Source of the DNA: Bradyrhizobium embrapense
GTDB lineage: Bacteria; Pseudomonadota; Alphaproteobacteria; Rhizobiales; Xanthobacteraceae
NCBI RefSeq assembly: GCF_001189235.2
Contig: NZ_LFIP02000005.1
Span: forward strand, 558,001 to 622,000
Reading direction: 5' to 3'
DNA: 64,000 nucleotides
This document shows, one piece after another, positions 42,384 to 51,107 of the stretch. A model generated the notes under the pieces. That model saw nothing but the letters and a program-made list of their open reading frames with translations. It made no database searches and had not been told where the DNA came from. The stretch's first letter is position 1. Each line of letters opens with the position of its first letter. The position numbers were made by a program, and so were the translations under genes.

Positions 42384-43952
42384 ATGCGAATTCTCGGGGG
42401 AATTCTGCTCGGCAGCATGCTGTTGTCGGCAGGTCCAGCGTTGGCGGACGACGATGCGTCAGAGCTGAAGGCCTTGAAGGCACGGCTCAGGCAGCTCGAA
42501 CAGAAAATGGAAGTGCAGGCGCGCAAGGAGGAGGCACTGGCGGCAAGACAGAGCGCAATGCAGAACACGCGGATGGCGGCCAAGGCGCCGGTGCCGTTCG
42601 ATCCCTGCGCCTCGGGCAAGCTGTGCTACAAGGGCGTCACCTTCACCTTCGGCGGCTGGGTCGATCTCACCGGCATCTATCGCAGCCGCAATCTCGCCTC
42701 GGATTCGGGCTCGATCTACAACTTCATCCCGTTCCAGCAGAGCAAGAACTACAACACCGGCGAGTCGCGCTTCACCGCGCGCCAGACCCGCTTCTCGGTG
42801 CTCGCCGAAGCCAATGCCACCGAGACCATCCACGTCGCCGGCTATGGCGAGCTCGATTTCGAAGGCGCGGCGCAGACCGCCAATTCGGTTGCGACCAACT
42901 CGTTCAACCCGCGGCTGCGGCAGGCCAGCATCGAGATCGATCGCAACGATCTCGGCCTGCATGTGCTCGCCGGCCAGTCGTGGTCGCTGAATACGCCGAG
43001 CAAGGCGGGCATCGATCCGCGCGGCGCCGATACGCCAGGCGTGATCGATTTCGAGCTGGTGCCGGGCTTCCTCGGCGCCCGGCAGCCGGGCCTCCGGGTC
43101 TGGCAGGATATCGGGCCCGAGTTCAAGCTCGCGGTCTCGGCCGAAAACCCGCAGACCTCGTTCTTCGGCGGCAACACGCCGCTGATCGGCACGCCCGCAC
43201 TCGGGCCGCAAGGCGTGCTCAATCCGAACTTGCTGGTGAACCTGACCGGCCCGGGCGGCAGTTTCTTCAACAGCCTGAACAATGTCAGCCTCAACCACGT
43301 GCCTGATGTCACCGTGAAGGGAGCCTGGGATCCGCGGCTCGGGCCGTACAAGCTGCACGTCGAAGCATGGGCGCTGTATCGCGATTTTTACGATCGCTTC
43401 AACTTCGCCAATCACGACGTCAACACGGTGAGCTTCGGCGGGCACCTCTCGGCCGAGATCGTTCCGAAGACGCTGGAAGTGCAGGCCTCGGCATCCTATG
43501 GCTCGCTCGGCCGCTTCACGGCGACGCCGTTCCCGGATGCGACGGTGCGCCAGGATGGCTCGATCCAGCCGCTGCCAATCACGGCCTTCCTGGTCGGCTC
43601 GGTCTGGCATACGACGCCGGAGCTCGATCTCTACGCCTATGCCGGGCTCGAGAAGACCAAGGCGACCTTCTCCAATGTCGGCACGGTGCCGTTCGGCTAT
43701 GGCAATCCGCTCTACAACAATCTCGGCTGCAACATCGAGAATTCGCCGGCCGCGACCTGCAACGGCAACACTTCGGAGGTCAGGCAGTATACCGTCGGCT
43801 TCTACGACACGATCTTCAAGGGCTCTTACGGCACCATCAAGGCCGGCGCGCAATATTCCTACACCCAGCGCTTTGCCTTCGAGGGCGTCGGCGGCGCGCC
43901 GAAGACCGACGACCACATCGTCATGACCCAGATCCGCTACTACCCGTTCTAA
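42384..43952 (+). CDS. large outer-membrane porin with N-terminal coiled coil
   Basis: A 522-residue porin. A signal peptide (ILGGILLGSMLLSAGPALA) is followed by a short coiled coil (SELKALKARLRQLEQKMEVQ) that would lie in the periplasm, then a barrel with many alternating strands: FTFGGWVDLTGIYRS, FTARQTRFSVLAEA, HVAGYGELDFEG, and the C-terminal HIVMTQIRYYPF ending in Phe. This DcaP-like plan (coiled coil plus 16-18-stranded barrel) is frequent in Bradyrhizobium. Which solute it carries is not known. GGAGG precedes the ATG at 42384; GTG at 42372 is less likely. Confidence 0.85.
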   Translation: MRILGGILLGSMLLSAGPALADDDASELKALKARLRQLEQKMEVQARKEEALAARQSAMQNTRMAAKAPVPFDPCASGKLCYKGVTFTFGGWVDLTGIYRSRNLASDSGSIYNFIPFQQSKNYNTGESRFTARQTRFSVLAEANATETIHVAGYGELDFEGAAQTANSVATNSFNPRLRQASIEIDRNDLGLHVLAGQSWSLNTPSKAGIDPRGADTPGVIDFELVPGFLGARQPGLRVWQDIGPEFKLAVSAENPQTSFFGGNTPLIGTPALGPQGVLNPNLLVNLTGPGGSFFNSLNNVSLNHVPDVTVKGAWDPRLGPYKLHVEAWALYRDFYDRFNFANHDVNTVSFGGHLSAEIVPKTLEVQASASYGSLGRFTATPFPDATVRQDGSIQPLPITAFLVGSVWHTTPELDLYAYAGLEKTKATFSNVGTVPFGYGNPLYNNLGCNIENSPAATCNGNTSEVRQYTVGFYDTIFKGSYGTIKAGAQYSYTQRFAFEGVGGAPKTDDHIVMTQIRYYPF

Positions 43953-43995
43953 ACGGTGGTGGGACTCGGCTGTGCAACCGCGACGGCTCAGCACT

Positions 43996-44019
43996 CTCTC
44001 CCCGTTCTTACGGGGAGAG
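43996..44019. repeat. hairpin element CTCTCCCCG/CGGGGAGAG
   Basis: CTCTCCCCG (43996-44004) and CGGGGAGAG (44011-44019) with loop TTCTTA. No T tract. Located between the porin and a small membrane protein; similar hairpins (for example at 57761) occur at transcript ends in this genome. Confidence 0.6.
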
Positions 44020-44055
44020 GCGGAATTCGTACTGCTCTGGAAAGGACACCTGCAG

Positions 44056-44565
44056 ATGAGGATCATGAGCAGAAAGGAGAGAGCCGTGCTCGCCCGCGAA
44101 CTGATGATGGTCAGCCGCGCCGCGCATGTGTTGCAGCGAACCGGTCTGGCGATGGCCGGCGCCATGGCCGGCACCTTCGTTGCGGCCCAGCTTGCGAAAG
44201 GGCACATCGCTTTCTTCGGTACACTCGCCTTCATCGCGACGGCGATCGTGATCGGCGCCGTCGGCTTCTATCTCGGCATCGATATTCCAAGGCCCGCCCT
44301 GCGCGCCACGGGGCGGATCGATGCTGTCGAGCTGCTGAGCGCGGGCGGCATCTTCCTTGCCGCGCTGTCGGCATTGGTGTCGGTCTACGGCATCGTGTTC
44401 GATGAGATTCCGCCGCGTGCCTGGGAGTTCGTGATCGGCTCGCTGTGGTTCGGCGGCGGCGTCATGCTGGCAACCGCCGGCCTCGTCGGCCGCCAGCGGC
44501 TGACACAGAAGGTTGCGCTGATATCGGCCGCGGGGCCGATCCGGGATCAGCGGTTGCGACGGTGA
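44056..44565 (+). CDS. hypothetical four-helix membrane protein
   Basis: A 169-residue protein. A basic N-terminus (MRIMSRKERAVLARELMMVS) precedes hydrophobic segments at about residues 34-52, 58-77, 95-117 and 126-146. No family is recognised with confidence. An ATG at 43972 or 44065 are alternative starts; 44056 retains the basic leader with an AAAGGA 12 bases upstream. The gene lies downstream of the porin without a clear functional link. Confidence 0.6.
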   Translation: MRIMSRKERAVLARELMMVSRAAHVLQRTGLAMAGAMAGTFVAAQLAKGHIAFFGTLAFIATAIVIGAVGFYLGIDIPRPALRATGRIDAVELLSAGGIFLAALSALVSVYGIVFDEIPPRAWEFVIGSLWFGGGVMLATAGLVGRQRLTQKVALISAAGPIRDQRLRR

Positions 44566-44714
44566 GCGCCGCCGTTACCCTATCCATCCGCTCAGAGCGG
44601 CCAAGCGAGATGCACAGCTCGGACGATTCATGTCGCGGGAATGCGGACGTGTGACTCTCCGGCCGAACCACATGTGGGCCCGGCTTTGGCCGGGACGACG
44701 AGTGGAAAGAGCGC

Positions 44715-45659
44715 CTACTTCGTCAAATTCGCATGCGGCCGGCCGAAATCGGGCGCGGCGGAATCCTGGCCGATCTCGACGATGCCGCGGCGGATGGCGC
44801 GAGTGCGGGTGAAATGGTCGAACAGCGCTTCGCCGTCGCCGCGCCGGATCGCGCGGGTGAGCTTCGACAGATCCTCGGTGAAGGTGCCGAGCATCTCGAG
44901 TACGGCGTCCTTGTTGGCGAGGAACACGTCGCGCCACATCGTCGGGTCCGAGGCCGCGATACGGGTGAAGTCGCGGAAGCCGCCGGCGGAGAACTTGATG
45001 ACCTCGGATTCCGTCACCTGCGCCAGCTCGTCGGCGGTGCCGACGATGGTGTAGGCGATCAGATGTGGCAGATGGCTGGTGATCGCGAGCACGAGATCGT
45101 GATGATCCGGCGTCATGATCTCGACCTTGGCGCCGAGCGCGGCCCAGAATGTGCGCAGCCGGTCGGTCGCCACAGGATCGGTGCCCTCGGGCGGCGTGAG
45201 AATGCACCAGCGGTTGATGAAGAGTTCGGCGAAGCCGGAATCCGGGCCCGAGTGCTCGGTGCCGGCCACCGGGTGCGCCGGCACGAAGTGCACGCCGTCA
45301 GGCAGATGCGGCGCCATGTCCTTGACGACGGCTCCCTTCACCGAGCCGACGTCGGAGATGATGGCACCGGGTTTCAGATGGCCGGCAATCTCGGCCGCGA
45401 CCGGGCCGCAGGCGCCGACCGGGATGCAGAGGATGACGAGGTCGGCATCCTTCACCGCCTCGATGTTGGTCTCGACGACGCGATCGACGATGCCGAGCTC
45501 GGCGACGCGGGCGCGCGTCTTCGAAGAGCGCGCGGTGGTCACGATCTCGCCGACCAGGCCCTGCGCGCGTGCGCCGCGCGCGATCGAGCCGCCGATCAGG
45601 CCGAAGCCGATCAGGGCGATGCGGTTGAAGAGCGGAGCGGTGGTCACGTCGGTGTTCAC
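44715..45659 (-). CDS. tyrC: prephenate/arogenate dehydrogenase
   Basis: A 314-residue TyrA-family enzyme that converts prephenate or arogenate to 4-hydroxyphenylpyruvate or tyrosine. Rossmann motif IALIGFGLIGGSIARG; IISDVGSVKG; HPVAGTEHSGPDSG with the catalytic His; DHHDLVLAITSHLPHLIAY. It starts with GTG at 45659, which overlaps the stop of hisC by four bases (GTGA). Third gene of the chorismate mutase-hisC-tyrC cluster. A long in-frame extension to 45917 overlaps hisC and is not real. Whether NAD or NADP and which substrate is used are not decided from sequence. Confidence 0.93.
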   Translation of the reverse strand: MNTDVTTAPLFNRIALIGFGLIGGSIARGARAQGLVGEIVTTARSSKTRARVAELGIVDRVVETNIEAVKDADLVILCIPVGACGPVAAEIAGHLKPGAIISDVGSVKGAVVKDMAPHLPDGVHFVPAHPVAGTEHSGPDSGFAELFINRWCILTPPEGTDPVATDRLRTFWAALGAKVEIMTPDHHDLVLAITSHLPHLIAYTIVGTADELAQVTESEVIKFSAGGFRDFTRIAASDPTMWRDVFLANKDAVLEMLGTFTEDLSKLTRAIRRGDGEALFDHFTRTRAIRRGIVEIGQDSAAPDFGRPHANLTK

Positions 45660-46756
45660 TTTCCACCCAGGAAGTCGCGCAGGCCCTCGACCACGAGGCG
45701 GTTGGCTTCCTCGGTGCCGATGGTCATGCGCAGCGCATGCGGCAGCTTGTAATTGTTGAGCGCGCGCAGCACGAGACCGCGTCGCGTGAGATAGGCGTCG
45801 GCTTCTGCCGCGGTCTTGCCCTTGTCGGTCGGGAAATGGATCAGCACGAAGTTGGCGACGCTCGGCGTCACCTTGAGCCCGAGCTTGCCGATCTCCTCGG
45901 TCAGCCAGTTGCGCCATTGCTCGGTGTGGGTCCGCGACATCTGCACATGCTCGGTGTCCTCGATCGCCGCCACCGCCGCCAGCATCGCCGGCGTCGTGAC
46001 GTTGAACGGACCGCGAATGCGGTTGCAGGCATCGACGATATGCGCCGGGCCGAACATCCAGCCGACCCTGAGCGCCGCAAGGCCGTGGATCTTCGAGAAG
46101 GTGTGCGTCACCACCGTATTGTCCGTGGTCGCGACCAGCTCGATGCCGAGCTCGTAGTCGTTGCGCGAGACATAGTCGGCGTAGGCGGCGTCGAGCACCA
46201 GCAGAACATGCGAGGGGAGTTCGGCGCGCAGCCGCTTGACCTCGTCGAACGGGATGTAGGTGCCCGTCGGGTTGTTCGGATTGGCGAGCCAGACCAGCTT
46301 CGTGCGCGGCGTCACCACCTTGAGGATGGCGTCGACATCGGCAGTGAAGTTGGTCTCGGCCGCGATCACGTTCCTGGCGCCGTTCGCCATGGTGGCGATC
46401 GGGTAGACCAGGAAGCCATGGGTGGTCGAGATCGCCTCGTCGCCGGGGGCGAGATAGGTGTGCGCCAGGAGATTGAGGATCTCGTCGGAGCCGGCGCCGC
46501 AGATGATGCGGTCGGGATCGAGCCCGTAAGCGCGGCCGATCGCCTCGCGCAGCACGCGCGAGGTGCCCTCCGGATAGTCCTCGAGATGGTCGGCGGCGGC
46601 CTTGTAGGCCGCGATCGCCTTCGCAGACGGCCCGAACGGCGTCTCGTTGGCGGACAGCTTGAACACCTTGCGGCCCGGTTCCGGCACCGGGCTCTTGCCG
46701 GGCGTGTAGGGCGCAATATCGAGGATGCCGGGGTTCGGCACGGGGCGGGACATCAT
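45656..46756 (-). CDS. hisC: histidinol-phosphate/aromatic aminotransferase
   Basis: A 366-residue PLP aminotransferase. Motifs are KLSANETPFGPS, ICGAGSDEILNLL, WLANPNNPTGTY, the Asp in VLDAAYADY, and the PLP lysine Lys222 in THTFSKIHGLAALRVGW. HisC converts imidazole-acetol phosphate to histidinol phosphate; copies linked to tyrC often act in phenylalanine and tyrosine transamination. GGAG precedes two adjacent ATGs (46756, 46753). It sits between chorismate mutase (22 bp) and tyrC (4-bp overlap). Confidence 0.93.
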   Translation of the reverse strand: MMSRPVPNPGILDIAPYTPGKSPVPEPGRKVFKLSANETPFGPSAKAIAAYKAAADHLEDYPEGTSRVLREAIGRAYGLDPDRIICGAGSDEILNLLAHTYLAPGDEAISTTHGFLVYPIATMANGARNVIAAETNFTADVDAILKVVTPRTKLVWLANPNNPTGTYIPFDEVKRLRAELPSHVLLVLDAAYADYVSRNDYELGIELVATTDNTVVTHTFSKIHGLAALRVGWMFGPAHIVDACNRIRGPFNVTTPAMLAAVAAIEDTEHVQMSRTHTEQWRNWLTEEIGKLGLKVTPSVANFVLIHFPTDKGKTAAEADAYLTRRGLVLRALNNYKLPHALRMTIGTEEANRLVVEGLRDFLGGK

Positions 46757-46777
46757 CAACTCCGGATAAACAGACGG

Positions 46778-47626
46778 CTAGCTCTTTGGCGACCCGTTAG
46801 AGGGGACCGTATAGCGCGTTGCGTGGCTGCCGACGAGGGCCGACGAGCGGACCGAGGCGCCGGCTTCGATCAAGGCGAGCTTGATCTTCTCGAAGTCTTG
46901 CCCGGTGACCGAGACCAGCAGGGCGGCACCGTCGAAGGCGGTGTCGGGGACCGCCACGATCTCGGCGAGCGGGGCCAGCGCGCGGGCGACATCGGCGTTC
47001 CAGCCGGAGACGCGCACGCTCCACATCTCGACCTCCGTCACCATGGCGTCGTCGGCGACCCGCGAGATCAGGAACACCGGCAGCGCCGCGGGATGGTCGG
47101 CGCGTTCGAGGAACGGCAGTCGCGCGATGATCTTCGGCGCGCCATCGGTCTCGAGCGCATTCCACCACGGCGTACGGCTCGCGATCGCAGAGACCAGCGC
47201 GAGGTCACCCTTCGATTTGGCCACGGCCTCGATAGCGGCCTGGGCGCTGAAATGCGAGACGTAGGGCACCACGAAGCCGAAGTGAAACCGCGCCGAGTCG
47301 CGCATCGCGGATTCGCCGACCGAAACGTCGGCATGCACCGCGAACGGCGCCTGCACGTAGGTGAAGGTCGAGATGATGACGCGCCAGATGCTCTCGATGG
47401 TGTCGAGCGGCAGGATGCCGCGATGGCGCCGCACCAGCTCGCGCATCATGCTGGCCTCGCGCGCCGGGCGGAACGCCGAGCCGACCTCCTGAGTCTTCTT
47501 GACCTGGATCAGGCGGTCGATGATGTCGCCGCGCGCCATCAGCAGGCGGTGAACCTGCTCGTCGATCGCATCGATCTCCTTGCGCAGCTCCTGCAGCGAG
47601 GGTGGCGACGGGGGTAGGTTGGACAT
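46778..47626 (-). CDS. chorismate mutase with an additional C-terminal domain
   Basis: A 282-residue protein. Residues about 10-95 form an AroQ-type chorismate mutase (LRKEIDAIDEQVHRLL, GDIIDRLIQVKKTQ, FRPAREASMMRELV, SIWRVIISTFTYVQ); it turns chorismate into prephenate, which tyrC downstream uses. Residues about 110-282 are an extra domain (FGFVVPYVSHFSAQ, DLALVSAIASRTPWWNAL, FEKIKLALIEAGA) that I do not recognise with certainty; it might be a regulatory or dehydratase-derived fold. First gene of an operon with hisC and tyrC, divergent from metX. Confidence 0.85.
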   Translation of the reverse strand: MSNLPPSPPSLQELRKEIDAIDEQVHRLLMARGDIIDRLIQVKKTQEVGSAFRPAREASMMRELVRRHRGILPLDTIESIWRVIISTFTYVQAPFAVHADVSVGESAMRDSARFHFGFVVPYVSHFSAQAAIEAVAKSKGDLALVSAIASRTPWWNALETDGAPKIIARLPFLERADHPAALPVFLISRVADDAMVTEVEMWSVRVSGWNADVARALAPLAEIVAVPDTAFDGAALLVSVTGQDFEKIKLALIEAGASVRSSALVGSHATRYTVPSNGSPKS

Positions 47627-47820
47627 GCTCTCAAACCTTGTCGTCCGGGCGGCCCGATGCCGTGCCGGACAGGTCCCTGATTAGGAAAGACGGGCAGCGA
47701 AAGCAAAGAGAAACGTCGCAGGCGTGCCTTGCGCATTCGGTTAACCATCGGCGCCGGGCAAGGGGACGTTCGCTGGCCGCCTTGACGACGGGGGGCCTGA
47801 GGACTAGGTTCGCTGCACTC

Positions 47821-47924
47821 CGTGGTCATTTGAGCCGGCCGGCTTGCAGCCACGTTAAACAACTCGCTAAACAGGCCGGGGACAGATCAGCTCCCGGCCG
47901 AACCTTGTTCAGGCCGGGTTTTTT
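47821..47924 (+). promoter_or_regulatory. SAM-II riboswitch with expression platform, upstream of metX
   Basis: P1 is CGTGG (47821-47825) with CCACG (47850-47854). Its loop has TCATTTGA and TTGCAG, as in the SAM-II motif, and the 3' part TTAAACAACTCGCTAAACAGG carries the conserved GCTAAA that forms the pseudoknot. It lies ahead of metX, the class's usual target in alphaproteobacteria. Behind it, GGCCGGGG (47874-47881) can pair with CCCGGCC (47893-47899), or the latter can pair with GGCCGGG (47912-47918) next to TTTTTT. SAM binding should favour the second, terminating state; that switch is inferred. Confidence 0.82.
47893..47924 (+). terminator. conditional terminator in the metX leader
   Basis: CCCGGCC (47893-47899) and GGCCGGG (47912-47918) form a 7-bp GC stem with a 12-nt loop and six T residues at 47919-47924. 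The same left arm is shared with an upstream GGCCGGGG at 47874, so the terminator competes with another hairpin. Confidence 0.8.
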
Positions 47925-47975
47925 ATGGCCTGATTTTCTGTTCGAGCCCTCCCGCGCGGAGGCAGGGTCGCCTAG

Positions 47976-49181
47976 ATGAGCAACGTGCGTCCAATACCGA
48001 GCCCGCAGACCCCAACCGATGATCGCGCCCATGAGGCCGATCATCCGTCGTCATTGGTGGCGAAGTTCGGCATGGATCAGCCGCTGAAGCTGGATTGCGG
48101 CGTCGATCTCGCGCCATTCCAGATCGCCTATCAAACCTATGGCGAGCTCAATGCCGACAGGTCCAACGCGATCCTGATCTGCCACGCGCTGACCGGCGAT
48201 CAGCACGTCAATAACACCCATCCCGTCACGGGCAAGCCCGGTTGGTGGGACACCATGGTCGGCGCGGGCCGGCCGATCGATCCCGACAAATACTTCATCA
48301 TCTGCTCCAACGTGATCGGCGGCTGCATGGGCTCGACCGGGCCGGCGTCGCTGAACCCTGCGACCGGCAAGGTGTGGGGGCTCGATTTCCCGATCATTAC
48401 GATCCCCGACATGGTGCGCGCCCAGGCGATGTTGATCGATCGCCTCGGCATTGCGACGCTGTTCTGCGTGGTCGGCGGCTCGATGGGCGGCATGCAGGTG
48501 CTGCAATGGACCGCGGCTTATCCCGAGCGCGTGTTCGCGACACTCGCGATCGCCTGCTCGACGCGGCACTCGGCGCAGAACATCGCGTTCCACGAGCTCG
48601 GCCGCCAGGCCGTGATGGCCGATCCGGACTGGCGCGGCGGCCGCTATGTCGACGAGGGCACCCATCCGCATCGCGGCCTGGCGGTGGCGCGAATGGCCGC
48701 GCACATCACCTATCTGTCGGACGCCGCGCTGCACCGCAAGTTCGGACGGCGGATGCAGGACCGCGAGCTGCCGACCTTCTCGTTCGACGCCGATTTCCAG
48801 GTCGAGAGCTACCTGCGTTACCAGGGCTCGTCCTTTGTCGAGCGCTTCGACGCCAACTCCTATCTGTACCTGACCCGCGCGATGGACTATTTCGACATCG
48901 CCGCCGACCACAACGGCGTGCTGGCGAAGGCGTTCACCGGCATCAAGACGCGGTTCTGCGTGGTCTCGTTCACCAGCGACTGGCTGTTCCCGACCTCGGA
49001 ATCGCGCGCGCTGGTGCATGCGCTGAACGCGTCGAGCGCGCGGGTGTCGTTCGCCGAAATCGAGACCGATCGCGGCCATGACGCGTTTCTGCTCGACGTG
49101 CCGGAATTCCTCGAAATCTCCCGCGCCTTCCTGCTGTCCGCAGGCAAGGCGCGCGGACTGAAGGACGACGGCCAGTCATGA
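47976..49181 (+). CDS. metX: homoserine O-acetyltransferase
   Basis: A 401-residue alpha/beta hydrolase-fold enzyme that acetylates (or succinylates in some families) homoserine for methionine synthesis. The nucleophile is Ser169 in VVGGSMGGMQ; the Asp and His of the triad are in FTSDWLF and DRGHDAFLLD. The substrate-binding ICHALTGDQHV and SNVIGGCMGSTGP are typical of MetX. Length and partner metW agree. The gene follows the SAM-II riboswitch and overlaps metW by four bases. Confidence 0.96.
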   Translation: MSNVRPIPSPQTPTDDRAHEADHPSSLVAKFGMDQPLKLDCGVDLAPFQIAYQTYGELNADRSNAILICHALTGDQHVNNTHPVTGKPGWWDTMVGAGRPIDPDKYFIICSNVIGGCMGSTGPASLNPATGKVWGLDFPIITIPDMVRAQAMLIDRLGIATLFCVVGGSMGGMQVLQWTAAYPERVFATLAIACSTRHSAQNIAFHELGRQAVMADPDWRGGRYVDEGTHPHRGLAVARMAAHITYLSDAALHRKFGRRMQDRELPTFSFDADFQVESYLRYQGSSFVERFDANSYLYLTRAMDYFDIAADHNGVLAKAFTGIKTRFCVVSFTSDWLFPTSESRALVHALNASSARVSFAEIETDRGHDAFLLDVPEFLEISRAFLLSAGKARGLKDDGQS

Positions 49182-49843
49182 GCATGCAGCAGACATTGCC
49201 CTTGCCGGGCGTCGCGCCGGAGCGGACCGGCGGCGGTTATCGCAGGGATCATCTTTTGGTCGCCGAGATGGTGAGGCCGGGCTCGCGCGTGCTCGACGTC
49301 GGCTGCGGCGACGGCGAATTGCTGCAGCTCCTGGAGAGCCGCGGCATCGACGGCCGCGGCATCGAATTGTCGCGCGAGGGCGTCAATGGCTGCGTCGCCA
49401 AGGGCCTCGCGGTGGTGCAGGGCGATGCCGACACCGATCTCGTCAACTATCCCGATGACGCCTTCGACTATGTGATCCTGTCGCAGACCCTGCAGGCGAC
49501 GCGGCAGCCCAAGGTGGTGCTGGAGAACCTGCTGCGGATCGGCCAGCGCGCCATCGTCTCGTTCCCGAATTTCGGGTTCTGGAAGATGCGGCTGCAGCTC
49601 CTGATCGGCGGCCACATGCCGCGCACGGAGAATCTGCCGGCGAGCTGGTACGACACCTCGAACATCCATTTCTGCACCATCAAGGACTTCGTGCAGCTTT
49701 GCGAGGAGATCAACGTCAAGATGGAGCGCGCCGTGGCGCTCGATCTCTACGGCCGCCCGGTGCCGCTCAACCTGCCCTGGTGGGTGTGGAACATGTTCGG
49801 CGAGCAAGGCGTGTTCCTGCTCAGCCGGGGTGGGAGGAAGTAG
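49178..49843 (+). CDS. metW: methionine biosynthesis protein MetW
   Basis: A 221-residue SAM-methyltransferase-fold protein that always accompanies metX and forms a complex needed for full homoserine acetylation in proteobacteria. The core has SRVLDVGCGDGELLQLL, the second strand GRGIELSREGV and YVILSQTLQAT; further FPNFGFWKMRLQLLIGGHMP is characteristic of MetW. ATGA overlap with metX shows translational coupling. Confidence 0.94.
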   Translation: MSMQQTLPLPGVAPERTGGGYRRDHLLVAEMVRPGSRVLDVGCGDGELLQLLESRGIDGRGIELSREGVNGCVAKGLAVVQGDADTDLVNYPDDAFDYVILSQTLQATRQPKVVLENLLRIGQRAIVSFPNFGFWKMRLQLLIGGHMPRTENLPASWYDTSNIHFCTIKDFVQLCEEINVKMERAVALDLYGRPVPLNLPWWVWNMFGEQGVFLLSRGGRK

Positions 49844-49859
49844 GAGCGGTTAGTTGCGA

Positions 49860-49986
49860 TCGTCATTCCGGGCCTCGCGAAGCGAGAACCCGGAATCCAT
49901 CGGGCCGCAAATTCCGTGGATGAACGGATTCCGGGTTCGATGCTAGGCATCGCCCTCAGCTGCGCAATTGCGCACCGGGGAATGAC
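49860..49986. repeat. dispersed imperfect repeat (GTCATTCCGGG...GGGAATGACGG)
   Basis: The ends CGTCATTCCGGG and CCGGGGAATGACG are inverted repeats, and inside lie CGAGAACCCGGAATCC and GGATTCCGGGTTCGATG, which pair. Elements of this form are widely scattered in rhizobial genomes. It fills the gap between metW and the convergent hydrolase. Confidence 0.78.
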
Positions 49987-49989
49987 GGC

Positions 49990-50862
49990 CTAGACCGGTG
50001 CCGCCACCAGCGACCGCGGATCGCGCACGGGCCAGCGACCGGCCTCGACCAGGGCGATGAAGCGCTCGACCATCTCGTTGAACAGCGCCGGCTCCTCGAG
50101 GTTGAGCACGTGGCCTGACTTCGGGAAGAACGAGAGGCCGGCGGCCGGCAGGTGCGCCTTCAGGAACATGCTGGGCGCGATGCAATTGTCGTCCTCGTCG
50201 CCGCACAGGATCAGCGCCGGCGTCGGCACGCGCCTGATGGCCTCGGTCATGGTGTAGATCGAGGGCCTGCCGCCCTGAAAGCTGCGCATCGTGTTGGCCG
50301 AGCCCTTCGCGTCGTGGCGGGCGAGCGCGGCGTAGAAATCCGCGTGACCGCGCGGGTCCTTCACCAGGAACGGGATCCGGCTCGGCGCCTCGCGCGTCAC
50401 CTTGGCGACCTCGACCGCGCCGATGGCCTCGTATTGCTCGGCATTGGCGCGGCACTGCGCGCGGAAGGCATCGAGATTCTCGAGGCTGGAGCCGGAGCCG
50501 ATCGCAGCCAGCGTCATCGACAGCGCGCGCTGCGGCGCGTTGAGCGCGATCTGCAGCGACGAATAGGAGCCCATCGAGAGCCCGACGAAATGTGCCTTCG
50601 CGATGCCGAGATGGTCGAGCACCGCGAGCGCGTCGGTGTAGAAATGCTTGTAGGTGTAGACCTCGGCGTCCGCCGGCACGTCCGACGGCGTGTAGCCGCG
50701 CGCCGAATAGGCGATGCAGCGGTGGCCGCGCGAGAAGTAGCGCATCTGCGGTTCCCAATTGGTGTGATCAGCTGCGAATTCGTGCAGGAAGATGATCGGG
50801 GTCCCGCTGCCGGCCTCCTCGAAATAGAGGCGGACATGATCTTTCGTGATGGCATGGGGCAT
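49990..50862 (-). CDS. alpha/beta-fold hydrolase
   Basis: A 290-residue alpha/beta hydrolase. The oxyanion region is IIFLHEFAADHTNWEPQ, the nucleophile elbow FVGLSMGSYSSLQIA (Ser in GLSMG), an acid in ALILCGDEDDN, and the His in PKSGHVLNLEEP, a catalytic triad. The substrate is unknown; it looks like an esterase/lactonase-type enzyme. The ATG at 50862 (MPHAITKDHVRLYFE) has GAGGAG ahead; a longer frame from 50946 has no conserved residues. Divergent from the amidase gene. Confidence 0.85.
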   Translation of the reverse strand: MPHAITKDHVRLYFEEAGSGTPIIFLHEFAADHTNWEPQMRYFSRGHRCIAYSARGYTPSDVPADAEVYTYKHFYTDALAVLDHLGIAKAHFVGLSMGSYSSLQIALNAPQRALSMTLAAIGSGSSLENLDAFRAQCRANAEQYEAIGAVEVAKVTREAPSRIPFLVKDPRGHADFYAALARHDAKGSANTMRSFQGGRPSIYTMTEAIRRVPTPALILCGDEDDNCIAPSMFLKAHLPAAGLSFFPKSGHVLNLEEPALFNEMVERFIALVEAGRWPVRDPRSLVAAPV

Positions 50863-51107
50863 TGAAATTCTCCTCTCGTTGGCCGCCTCCAGATTTGCAG
50901 TTAATTTCCGCGGCCGCAATGCGGCAGTTCTGGCGATTTTCGTCACGGAAATTGCGCGGAATGACCCGAAAATCGTTCTCGCCGCGCCGCATGAAATCTT
51001 CCTCGCGCCACATCCCGATTTTCAAAACCCACCGCCGCATTCCCTTGGGTGTTTCCTTGGGAGCGCGACGGGGAGTTGGGGGGGCGTTTCAGAGGATCTC
51101 GTGAAGT

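Noticed and set aside
45737..47617. 626-codon plus-strand frame
   Set aside because: Antisense to hisC and chorismate mutase, both with intact family motifs.
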